From Bacteroidota bacterium (GTDB lineage: Bacteria; Bacteroidota; Bacteroidia; Chitinophagales; Chitinophagaceae), in NCBI GenBank assembly GCA_016866355.1, contig VGMN01000004.1, forward strand, positions 1 through 64,000: a stretch of 64,000 nt of DNA. Direction: 5' to 3'. The notes beneath the pieces are model-generated. The model was given only the letters and a program-made list of their open reading frames with translations, was not told the origin of the DNA and did no database searches. Each line of letters opens with the position of its first letter. Positions within the stretch are counted from its first letter, which is position 1. Position numbers and translations under genes: made by a program. Below, piece after piece: positions 51,203-59,884 of this stretch.

Positions 51203-52387
51203 GTGGGAAAAAAGTATATCATTTTCACAGAAGAGTTTTGTCAGCCAGCGCTGTTATATCCATTTTCGCTAACCCGACAAATTCAGGATTTACGAATTGG
51301 AATTTTGACCATTCGTGAAAAATGGGAACGGTACTTGCCGTGGTCATCATTTGATAAAGTGTTGGATAATTACAAGGATCATTCAAGAAGTGTGCAATTA
51401 AACCAAATCAAAAAAGGGGACACCTGGTTCTTACTCCATGCTACTATTCTTCCTACTCCATCATTGGTAAACCGGATAAAAAAAATGCAGCCGGGGGATT
51501 GTTTATTGGGTGAACAAGGAGGACCTATTGTGTATTGTTTTACACAGCAGCAATTGGATGCCAATCAGCAAATTCAAATCAAACGTACAACCGCCTTTAC
51601 TAAGCCTATCAGTCAAGTCAAATATCCTTGGGATTTGACTCGTATGAATGCAATTGCTATTCAGGAAGATTTTCTATTGTTGACAAAAGGCCGAAGAACA
51701 GCACGTCTTTCAAAAACTAATCGAGTTTGGGGTGCAAAAAATATTTTTATTGAAAAAGGTGCTAAGGTTGAGGGGGCTTTTATAAATGCCACGGAGGGTC
51801 CTGTTTATATTGCAGCTGGTGCTGAAATTATGGAAGGGGCTCTAATTCGGGGACCGTTGGCCATCGGAGAAGGTGCCTGTATTAAAATGGGGGCAAAGAT
51901 TTATGGGGCCACCACCATTGGCCCTTATTGTACTGCAGGTGGTGAAATTAAGAATAGCATATTCTTCGGTAATAGTAATAAAGCACATGATGGGTACATT
52001 GGAGATGCAGTCATAGGGGAGTGGTGTAATTTGGGTGCAGGTACCACTAACTCAAATATTAAAAATAACGCAGGCTCAATTCGTTTCGCAACGCCTGATG
52101 GGGAGGTTGATGCAGGAATTAAATGCGGAGTGATGATGGGAGATTATGTGCGTACCAGCATTAACTCCTCTATTAATACGGGTACTTTAATTGGACCTTG
52201 CTCCGTACTATTGGAACCTGGATTATCTCCTAAATTAATTCCCGCATTTTCTTGGGGGCATGATGGTATTACAAAATACAAGTGGTCCAAGGTATTGGAA
52301 GATATTAAGCGTTGGAAGGCGCTTAAAAAGCGCACTGTCAGCAGCTGGGAGGAAAATATGTTGAAAGCTATTTACACCGCCAAATAA
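51203..52387 (+). CDS. GlmU-like putative sugar-1-phosphate nucleotidyltransferase with left-handed beta-helix
   Basis: IFTEEF..LYPFSLTRQIQDLRIGILTIREKWE; hexapeptide-rich C-terminus, WCNLGAGTTNSNIKN. GTG at 51203 (in frame) preferred over ATG 51149, which lies inside the L31 terminator. Confidence 0.8.
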   Translation: MGKKYIIFTEEFCQPALLYPFSLTRQIQDLRIGILTIREKWERYLPWSSFDKVLDNYKDHSRSVQLNQIKKGDTWFLLHATILPTPSLVNRIKKMQPGDCLLGEQGGPIVYCFTQQQLDANQQIQIKRTTAFTKPISQVKYPWDLTRMNAIAIQEDFLLLTKGRRTARLSKTNRVWGAKNIFIEKGAKVEGAFINATEGPVYIAAGAEIMEGALIRGPLAIGEGACIKMGAKIYGATTIGPYCTAGGEIKNSIFFGNSNKAHDGYIGDAVIGEWCNLGAGTTNSNIKNNAGSIRFATPDGEVDAGIKCGVMMGDYVRTSINSSINTGTLIGPCSVLLEPGLSPKLIPAFSWGHDGITKYKWSKVLEDIKRWKALKKRTVSSWEENMLKAIYTAK

Positions 52388-52396
52388 TAGAGCAAA

Positions 52397-53161
52397 ATGA
52401 GAAAAAAAATTGCAGCAGCTAATTGGAAAATGAATTTAAGCTGGAAAGAGGGAAAAGAGTTGATAAGTCAGCTCATCGAATTAAGCCCAACAATCCCTAC
52501 CGCACACCAAGTGATTATAGCAGTGCCGTTTCCCTACCTTGAGTTGGCCGCTCAATTAGTTGCAGCGCAACCAGGATATTTCATATCGGCACAGAATTGT
52601 TACCATAAGGCTGCTGGAGCCTACACTGGAGAGGTTGCGGCTTCTATGCTTGCTTCAGTGGGTATTAAGTATTGTATTGTTGGGCATAGCGAACGTAGAG
52701 AATACCAACAAGAAACGCCCGAACAATTAGCAGCCAAATTGCAGCTCTGTTTTACGCATGCTATTACTCCAATTTTTTGTTGTGGCGAACCATTGTCTGT
52801 TAGAGAGGGCGGTAATCCCAGTGAATATGTACGAAGTCAACTTGTTGACTCTTTATCTTGCTTAGCGTCAGAACAAATTGCCCAACTTATAATTGCATAT
52901 GAGCCAATTTGGGCCATAGGTACTGGCAAAACCGCCTCGCCCGAACAGGCGCAAGAAATGCATTTAGCCATTCGAAATTATCTCACTGAATCTTATGGCA
53001 GTGCTATTGCGCAGGGCATTCCTATCTTATATGGGGGAAGTGTAAAGGGTAGTAATGCGACAGCCATTTTTGCTAATCCTGATATTGATGGCGGTTTAGT
53101 AGGAGGTGCCTCATTGAATGCAGTAGAATTTGCTACAATTATAGGTGCTTTGCCCCAGTGA
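52397..53161 (+). CDS. tpiA: Triose-phosphate isomerase
   Basis: AANWKMN, IVGHSERR, AYEPIWAIGTGKTA, YGGSVK. Confidence 0.97.
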   Translation: MRKKIAAANWKMNLSWKEGKELISQLIELSPTIPTAHQVIIAVPFPYLELAAQLVAAQPGYFISAQNCYHKAAGAYTGEVAASMLASVGIKYCIVGHSERREYQQETPEQLAAKLQLCFTHAITPIFCCGEPLSVREGGNPSEYVRSQLVDSLSCLASEQIAQLIIAYEPIWAIGTGKTASPEQAQEMHLAIRNYLTESYGSAIAQGIPILYGGSVKGSNATAIFANPDIDGGLVGGASLNAVEFATIIGALPQ

Positions 53162-53163
53162 GA

Positions 53164-54786
53164 TCATTTAATCACTTCACTTATGGCGCTACCAATATTG
53201 CCACTGGGCATTTGAATACGAAGCAAGGTGGCTAATGTGGGAGCAATATCTGACATACTGGTCTCGCGAATTGTTTTTCCTTTCTGTATCCCCCAGCCAA
53301 ACCATAAAAGTGGAATATGCGTGTCGTAAGGATTCCATAGGCCATGGGTAGTACCGCTTGTCCCACTGGCATCAATATATCCTGGTTTTAAAATTAGTTG
53401 GACTTCGCCACTCCGACGGGGGTGATAGCTAAGATTAATTGCTTTTTGTATGGTAGATGGAAGTGGGATGGTATTAGTTTCTGTAATTGGGAACAGGCGG
53501 TCAATGCCGGGTTCATTGGCGCACTCTTTTTTCAGCCAATCGGCAATTTCAGTTACAGCAATTCCCGCAGAGTCAAGTTTGTGAAGATTTAAATGATATT
53601 GGTAATTGTCATCACTCAAAATAATATTATTGATTTTGTAGGTCTTTTTTAAAGAAGCATTGAGGCGATCCATCAGTTTGCTTGTAAAAACACGCCCCCC
53701 TGGCAATCTGTTTTCTTGCATAAACTCTGGAATATGTGCGGCACCATGATCGGCTGTGAGAAAGAGGGTGTATTGATTTTTACCTATTTTCTGATCCAGC
53801 AATGATAAAAAATTACCAAGTGCTAAATCAAAACGAAGCATGGCATCTTCCGCTTCCATAGAGTTAGGTCCAAAGCTGTGTCCGATATAATCAGGTGAAG
53901 AAAAACTAACAGCTAATAGATCAGTGATAGCATCCTGTCCTAAATTTTCGTTTTCAAGCGCAGCCTTTGCAAACTCGAATGTTAATTCATTGCCGAAATA
54001 GGTAGTATTTAGTTTACCGTAATCCTTTCCTATGAATTTTTTTAGATCATAAGGAAACCCGTCTCCAAAAGGTTTGGCCTCATATGTTTTTTTATCCGAG
54101 GTGCTTTGTGCATATATTGTGCTATCAAAAAGCAAAGACCAACCTTTTTCATAATACTGGTCAGGTAGTTTTTGATCATTGAATTGGGTTACCCAGTTAG
54201 GCAGGGTGGGCATATAAAAAGTGGAAGTAATCCATTTGCCTACCGAGTTATCATACCAATAGGCGGCATTGGCGCTATGTCCTGCAGGTAAAATAGCGCC
54301 ACGATCTTTTATAGCTATTCCTATTACTTTACTTTTAAAATTTGTTGCAAGTCTTAGTTCATCTGCGATAGAGGTGACTAGCATATTTTTAGGGCTCATT
54401 TTGCCTTGAGAAGAGTTGCTTCCTACTGTTGCCACATTTTTATCTTCGGTACAATAAACAGTTCTATTTTGGTCCTTGTCCCACCACGCGTTACCCGTAA
54501 TACCTGTGATGGCTGGCGCGCTTCCCGTATAAACAACGCTATGCCCACAGGCTGTAACCGAAGGGGCACAATGGATGAGGGTATTTTCGCAGGTGTTTCC
54601 TTCTTTTAGTAATCTTTTAAAACCGCCTTTATCGCTATAAAAATCATAGTAACGGTATAAATAATCCCACCGCATTTGATCAAGCATTAATCCTACAACT
54701 AATTTTGGTCTTTCCAATTGCGTTTGGCTAAATACGGCACTAGAGAATAAAAGGAATAAAAGGATGGATGACAGAATGCGATTCAT
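53164..54786 (-). CDS. Alkaline phosphatase family protein (PafA-like)
   Basis: VVGLMLDQMRWDYLYRY; APSVTACGHSVVYTG nucleophile region; LTADHGAAHIPE metal site. Confidence 0.88.
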   Translation of the reverse strand: MNRILSSILLFLLFSSAVFSQTQLERPKLVVGLMLDQMRWDYLYRYYDFYSDKGGFKRLLKEGNTCENTLIHCAPSVTACGHSVVYTGSAPAITGITGNAWWDKDQNRTVYCTEDKNVATVGSNSSQGKMSPKNMLVTSIADELRLATNFKSKVIGIAIKDRGAILPAGHSANAAYWYDNSVGKWITSTFYMPTLPNWVTQFNDQKLPDQYYEKGWSLLFDSTIYAQSTSDKKTYEAKPFGDGFPYDLKKFIGKDYGKLNTTYFGNELTFEFAKAALENENLGQDAITDLLAVSFSSPDYIGHSFGPNSMEAEDAMLRFDLALGNFLSLLDQKIGKNQYTLFLTADHGAAHIPEFMQENRLPGGRVFTSKLMDRLNASLKKTYKINNIILSDDNYQYHLNLHKLDSAGIAVTEIADWLKKECANEPGIDRLFPITETNTIPLPSTIQKAINLSYHPRRSGEVQLILKPGYIDASGTSGTTHGLWNPYDTHIPLLWFGWGIQKGKTIRETSMSDIAPTLATLLRIQMPSGNIGSAISEVIK

Positions 54787-54844
54787 GCTATAATTTTAAG
54801 TTTGTAAAGGTAGGAAATTGAAAAATGGCTATTGAAGTCAGTCA

Positions 54845-55282
54845 TTATTTGATGGGGGTACAATGCTCAGCTAAAATCTGCACTTTTCCATTCCATTTAG
54901 TGATGGTTACGCTGCAGCGTTGTCGATCATCAAAGCTTTCCCCGTGATAAATTCCTTTGCCCTTCCAAATTGTGTTTACAACGGCCGTATTTCCTTCCAA
55001 TTGGATAGTTAGATTATCTCGCTCCATGGTTTGTAACGTATAAACTTGTGAACCGGCTGTAGCAACAAGGGCGGCACGATCAAATGTTCTGCCTGATTGG
55101 GTAAAATATAGGTAATGTGGGGAAAGGACTGAGTCTACAAGAGTGGCATTCTTAGTTTTCCAACCCCGATCAAATTTTTCCATTACAGTTTGGACCTCGT
55201 CTTCAGATAGCGGTGCTTCTTGTTGCGAAGTACAGGCTGTAAAAAAAATAAAAATCAGAATGGCTAGTAATTGTTTATTCAT
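54845..55282 (-). CDS. DUF4440/NTF2-like lipoprotein
   Basis: Lipobox FFTAC; NTF2-like pattern MEKFDRGWKTKNATLVDSVLSPHYLYF. Confidence 0.7.
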   Translation of the reverse strand: MNKQLLAILIFIFFTACTSQQEAPLSEDEVQTVMEKFDRGWKTKNATLVDSVLSPHYLYFTQSGRTFDRAALVATAGSQVYTLQTMERDNLTIQLEGNTAVVNTIWKGKGIYHGESFDDRQRCSVTITKWNGKVQILAEHCTPIK

Positions 55283-55670
55283 TTTTTAATAATAGTTCAT
55301 ATAACTCTTTGGTCCATGCTGTCCGGTGAACTTGTGTACGGCATCCTTTTTCCGCCTCATGGACTTCTACTAACAATTGATCTTCAAATTTACTAACCCA
55401 CTGGTTTTCGTTTATGCGGATCCAACCGTAGGTAGGGTCTTTGGTTAATTGGACTACCAGTTTTTCGCATACTGCCATCTCTTTTCCAAAATAGACTTCT
55501 CTAATACAAATTTTTTCATGGTTGTAAATAAGAGATGGTTTTACTAAGCTGCGCGAACGATTTTCTTTACACCAAGCCGCTGATTTTCCAACAAAGTTTT
55601 GACAAAAACCTGTTGCCGTAATTGCAAAAAGGCAGAGGCCTAGTGTAAACAGCTTCTTTTTTTCGAACAT
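55275..55670 (-). CDS. Secreted protein of unknown function
   Basis: 131 aa, signal peptide ..FAITATGFCQ, overlaps the DUF4440 ORF by 8 bp. Confidence 0.6.
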   Translation of the reverse strand: MFEKKKLFTLGLCLFAITATGFCQNFVGKSAAWCKENRSRSLVKPSLIYNHEKICIREVYFGKEMAVCEKLVVQLTKDPTYGWIRINENQWVSKFEDQLLVEVHEAEKGCRTQVHRTAWTKELYELLLKNE

Positions 55671-55679
55671 TGCAGAAAG

Positions 55680-57347
55680 TTAACTTCTTTTTTGTTCGAC
55701 CAGCCATTGTTCAAGCTGATTTTTGTTAAAACTGCTCAAATTCATAGCAGGAGTCAAACGCGTTTTTTGTGCAACTAACACTCCATATTTGATGTCCGAT
55801 AATCCGGACAAGGCATGCGCATCTGGGTTTATTGAAATTAATACACCACGGTCAAGGGCGTAGTCTATCCATTGCCAGTCTACATCCAATCTTCTGGGAT
55901 GCGCATTAATTTCTATTGCTACTTGGCAATGGGCGCAGGCGTCTATAATTTTTTTATGATCAATTGGGTATCCCTCTCTGGATAATAGTAATCTACCAGT
56001 TGGATGTCCCAGTATGTTGGTGAAGGGGTTTTCTATGGCTTTTAGTAGTCGTTTTGTGGCAACCTCTTCAGTCATTCTAAGGTTGCTGTGAATGGAGGCA
56101 ATAATAAGATCAAATGTCGATAGTATTGCTGGCGCATAGTCCAACGACCCATCTGTGAGAATGTCAGATTCTATTGATTTAAAAATCCGAAAGGGAGCCA
56201 GTTTTTTATTTAAAGCATCAATTTCTTGATGCTGCGTAACTACCCGATCCACTTTGAGTCCGTTAGCATAGAAAGCGCTGGCAGAATGATCTGATAAAAC
56301 CATGTATTCCCATCCCTTTTCTATGCAGGATTGGGCCATTTCTTCAATGGTGTTGGCACCATCGCTCCAATTACTGTGACAATGTATGAGCCCTTTGATC
56401 GTGTCCACCTGTAGGGGAGTGGCTTGATAGGGTTTCTCCAAGTGTTTTTTAAATTCTCTTCGAGCCGGGTGTGAAACAGGAATTTTCCTATTTATAAAAA
56501 AGAGATCATCGGGCGCCTGGTATTTGGATACAGAAATACCTGACTGCTCGGGGATCGATAACAAGTGTTCATAGAACGCAGGGGTTGATGATGTTTTTAA
56601 TAAATCCAGCGGAAGGTTAGTTGAGGCAACTAATCGAATAGCTAGTCCATTTTTTAGTTTATAACAAAGGGATTGGTCAGTTTCATCGATAAGTTCAGGG
56701 GGTTGTGCAGTTAAAAATTTTTCTTTGATGGTTTCTTTTGATGCTACTACAACAAAGGCAAGTTCTTCTAGGGTGGGTAATTGTCTTCTGAAATTTCCAG
56801 TTACGGCTATATTTTCTTTACCAAATTGAAGTTCAAGGAATGACACAATTGTTGGCAATAATGCCTCAATTTCAGCGTAGAGGAAGTGTCCTTTATGCTG
56901 CAGTAAAAACCGAATAGCATTTTCAATAGCCAATTGCGTTTTTTCTCCAAATCCTTTGAAATGGAGTAGTCTGTTTTCCTGGCAAGCGTATAAAAGCTCT
57001 CCCATAGATTCTATTCCCATTTCTTTCCAAATGGTATGAATTTTCTTGGGACCTACTCCCTTTATTTGAAGCATTTCAACAACTCCAGCAGGCGTTAGGT
57101 GGAGAAATTCCTCCAAGGCATTAAGTTTCCCATGCTCCAAAAGCTCGCTGATTGCCGCCGCTACGCTATTGCCGATTCCTCGTATACTTCTCCATTTTTC
57201 TTTTGGAGTACTTACCAGGGGGAATGTGAGTTTTTCTATGGTGAAGGCTGCCGCAGCGTAAGATTTGGATTTGAACGAATCGGCCCCATGGATATCTAAT
57301 AGCTTTGAAAACAATTCAAGCTGTTCCGCAAGCTGTGTATTCTCCAT
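55680..57347 (-). CDS. PolX-like protein (HhH + family-X-like + PHP domain)
   Basis: HhH motifs IRGIGNSVAAAI / IKGVGPKKI / FKGFGEKT; PHP motifs HCHSNWSDG, VLSDHS, SIHSNL, NPDAHA. Confidence 0.88.
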   Translation of the reverse strand: MENTQLAEQLELFSKLLDIHGADSFKSKSYAAAAFTIEKLTFPLVSTPKEKWRSIRGIGNSVAAAISELLEHGKLNALEEFLHLTPAGVVEMLQIKGVGPKKIHTIWKEMGIESMGELLYACQENRLLHFKGFGEKTQLAIENAIRFLLQHKGHFLYAEIEALLPTIVSFLELQFGKENIAVTGNFRRQLPTLEELAFVVVASKETIKEKFLTAQPPELIDETDQSLCYKLKNGLAIRLVASTNLPLDLLKTSSTPAFYEHLLSIPEQSGISVSKYQAPDDLFFINRKIPVSHPARREFKKHLEKPYQATPLQVDTIKGLIHCHSNWSDGANTIEEMAQSCIEKGWEYMVLSDHSASAFYANGLKVDRVVTQHQEIDALNKKLAPFRIFKSIESDILTDGSLDYAPAILSTFDLIIASIHSNLRMTEEVATKRLLKAIENPFTNILGHPTGRLLLSREGYPIDHKKIIDACAHCQVAIEINAHPRRLDVDWQWIDYALDRGVLISINPDAHALSGLSDIKYGVLVAQKTRLTPAMNLSSFNKNQLEQWLVEQKRS

Positions 57348-57379
57348 AAGCGCAAGGTAAGAAGGGATAGGGTTAAATG

Positions 57380-57412
57380 AGAAAGTCCCCCGATTTCGGA
57401 GGACTTTCTATC
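57380..57412 (-). terminator. Intrinsic terminator-like hairpin
   Basis: AGAAAGTCC..GGACTTTCT perfect 9-bp stem with inner CCG/CGG, 3' of the Lys/Ala-rich peptide ORF. Confidence 0.65.
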
Positions 57413-57428
57413 AATTGGAAGAGAAGTG

Positions 57429-57518
57429 TTACTTCTTCTTCTTAGCAGCTTTTTTCTTAGCGGCTTTCTTCTTTTTTGGAGCGGCTTTTTTCTTAGCAGC
57501 TTTTTTCTTAGTAGCCAT
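57429..57518 (-). CDS. 29-aa Lys/Ala-rich peptide (histone H1-tail-like)
   Basis: Reverse complement translates to MATKKKAAKKKAAPKKKKAAKKKAAKKKK*; own downstream hairpin; below ORF-track length. Confidence 0.65.
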   Translation of the reverse strand: MATKKKAAKKKAAPKKKKAAKKKAAKKKK

Positions 57519-57630
57519 TGTTTAGAATTTAATGGTGTTAGAAAAATGGGTTATCGGTAGTAAAAATAATCATATTTTTTTACTAACCAAACTTTTTTAA
57601 AGAAAATTTAGAAGCTGTCGAAATAGCTTC

Positions 57631-57891
57631 TTAGGCTTCAGCTGGTGCTACAGAAACAAATGTTCTGTTGTTGCGTCCTTTTTTGAATTCAACAACACCA
57701 TCTGTTAATGCAAATAGAGAGAAGTCTCTACCTACTCCAACATTTTTTCCGGGATGATAAACAGTCCCACGTTGACGCACAATAATGTTTCCAGAGATGG
57801 CAGGTTGGCCACCAAATATTTTTACGCCTAGGCGTTTGCTTTGCGAGTCACGGTTATTCTTTACACTACCTTCACCTTTCTTATGTGCCAT
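57631..57891 (-). CDS. rpmA: 50S ribosomal protein L27
   Basis: [29 protein letters not shown]. Confidence 0.97.
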   Translation of the reverse strand: MAHKKGEGSVKNNRDSQSKRLGVKIFGGQPAISGNIIVRQRGTVYHPGKNVGVGRDFSLFALTDGVVEFKKGRNNRTFVSVAPAEA

Positions 57892-57920
57892 GGATGTGTT
57901 TTTTTAATGGATAATAAATT

Positions 57921-58220
57921 TTAAGCGATGCTTACTACTTTGATTTTGGTGTACGCGGTACGATGACCTTTCTTTTTGTGAAATCCTTTTCTTCTTTTCT
58001 GTTTGTAGGCAATTACCGTATCACCTTTAACTTGATCAAGAATTTCAGCCTGAACTTTTGAACCATTGTTAGCGCCAATGGACAATTTGCCATTTGCGTC
58101 AACTAATAGAACTTCCAGTGTGAGTTTATCACCTGCGTTTCCCTCAACGTGGGGAACGTAGAGCGTTTGGTCTTTTTCGACCTTGAACTGCTGACCGGCC
58201 ACTTTTATAATAGCTACCAT
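57921..58220 (-). CDS. rplU: 50S ribosomal protein L21
   Basis: MVAIIKVAGQQFKVEKDQTLYV; KRRKGFHKKKGHR. Confidence 0.97.
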   Translation of the reverse strand: MVAIIKVAGQQFKVEKDQTLYVPHVEGNAGDKLTLEVLLVDANGKLSIGANNGSKVQAEILDQVKGDTVIAYKQKRRKGFHKKKGHRTAYTKIKVVSIA

Positions 58221-58376
58221 ACACTAAAATTTAGGACGGCAAAGGTAGGGGGAAAAGGTGAATCTGCCAACGGAAAATACAACTCATTCAAAGCCAATAG
58301 GACGGGGTAATTGACCATGGGTTCACTATATTTACCCTTCTTAAATTTGAGCCTGTTTCCCCAGCGGGACTGATCC

Positions 58377-59876
58377 ATGAAAATAAAGTCATTTTTCGCC
58401 AAGCCATTTGCAGCCTATGTCCACCGGACAATTCGTAGGGAGATGCATACTGCTTTGAACGATCAGCAACGAATTTTACTACAACTCATTGAAGTAGGGA
58501 GAAAAACTCAATTTGGAAAAACAACCAAATTAACCGATGTAAATGATTATCAATCATTTAAGGAGTCGGTTTGTATTCAGGACTATGAGGGACTCAGGCC
58601 TTGGATTGATAAGATAAAGGCGGGGGGCCAAAATGTATTATGGAAAGGAAAGCCCCTCTATTTTGCAAAGACTTCTGGCACCACAAGCGGTATAAAATAT
58701 ATCCCGATCACCAAGGAGTCCATCCCCAACCATATTAATACAGCCCGTAATGCTTTATTATGTTATATCGCTGAAAGCGGCAATACCCGGTTTGCTGACG
58801 GAAAACTGATTTTTCTCTCTGGGTCCCCTGAACTGGAGCGAGTCGGGGATATTCCTACCGGTAGACTCAGTGGTATTGTGAATCACCACGTGCCAAGTTA
58901 TTTAAGGGCCAACCAACTACCGTCATTTGAAACTAACTGTATAGAAGAGTGGGAAGTGAAGCTTTCAAAAATTGTAGAAGAGACGCACCAGGAGAATATG
59001 ACACTAATAAGTGGTATTCCGCCATGGATGCAAATGTATTTTGATGCGTTAATTGCAAAAAGTGGTAAAACGGTAGGAGAGCTCTTTCCAAATTTTAGTG
59101 TAATGGTGCAAGGCGGAGTCAATTTTGAACCCTATCGAGCAAAGTTGATGGAGAGCGTTGGACGCAAGGTGGATACGATAGAACTATTTCCCGCAAGTGA
59201 GGGATTTTTTGCTTTTCAAGATACGCTCGACCAGCAGGGGTTATTGCTGAACACCAATAGTGGGATATATTTTGAATTTATTCCTACAGCTGAAGTCGGA
59301 AAGGCTAATCCTAAAAGACTTTCATTGGCTGAGATCCAAATCGGTGAAAATTATTCACTCATCATCAATAGTAATGCGGGTCTATGGGGCTATGAAATAG
59401 GGGATGTGGTTCGTTTTGTTTCTGTGGATCCTTATCGATTAATAGTGGTAGGGCGAACAAAGCATTTCATTTCTGCATTTGGAGAACATGTTATTGGAGA
59501 AGAGGTAGAGTATAGTATTCAAAAAGCTTGTAAAGAATTTTCAGTTTCTGTAACAGAATTTACGGTGGCCCCTCGCGTGAGTAAGGATCGTGAAAAATCT
59601 TGTCATGAGTGGTTTATTGAATTTGATCAACCGCCCGCAGATATAAAAGCGTTTGCAGATTGTCTGGACAGCCATTTGCAACAGAAAAATGTATATTATA
59701 AGGATTTAATTACCGGTTCTATTTTGAGTCCCCTTCAAATACAGGTGGTACCCAAGGGCGGTTTTATTAACTATATGCGTTCTATTGGTAAGTTGGGTGG
59801 GCAAAATAAAGTTCCCCGGCTGAGTAATGATCGTGTTATTGCTGATGTTTTAATTTCGTTTACTATTATCAATTAA
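58377..59876 (+). CDS. GH3 auxin-responsive promoter family (acyl-adenylating superfamily) protein
   Basis: FAKTSGTTSGIKYIPITKESI ATP-binding motif; LFPASEGFFAFQ; LWGYEIGDVVRF. Confidence 0.88.
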   Translation: MKIKSFFAKPFAAYVHRTIRREMHTALNDQQRILLQLIEVGRKTQFGKTTKLTDVNDYQSFKESVCIQDYEGLRPWIDKIKAGGQNVLWKGKPLYFAKTSGTTSGIKYIPITKESIPNHINTARNALLCYIAESGNTRFADGKLIFLSGSPELERVGDIPTGRLSGIVNHHVPSYLRANQLPSFETNCIEEWEVKLSKIVEETHQENMTLISGIPPWMQMYFDALIAKSGKTVGELFPNFSVMVQGGVNFEPYRAKLMESVGRKVDTIELFPASEGFFAFQDTLDQQGLLLNTNSGIYFEFIPTAEVGKANPKRLSLAEIQIGENYSLIINSNAGLWGYEIGDVVRFVSVDPYRLIVVGRTKHFISAFGEHVIGEEVEYSIQKACKEFSVSVTEFTVAPRVSKDREKSCHEWFIEFDQPPADIKAFADCLDSHLQQKNVYYKDLITGSILSPLQIQVVPKGGFINYMRSIGKLGGQNKVPRLSNDRVIADVLISFTIIN

Positions 59877-59884
59877 ATTGATTC

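Noticed and set aside
57420-57520. Short-period repeat considered as a possible CRISPR or satellite
   Set aside because: Periodicity is explained by the K/A codon pattern of the small ORF; no spacer-repeat architecture
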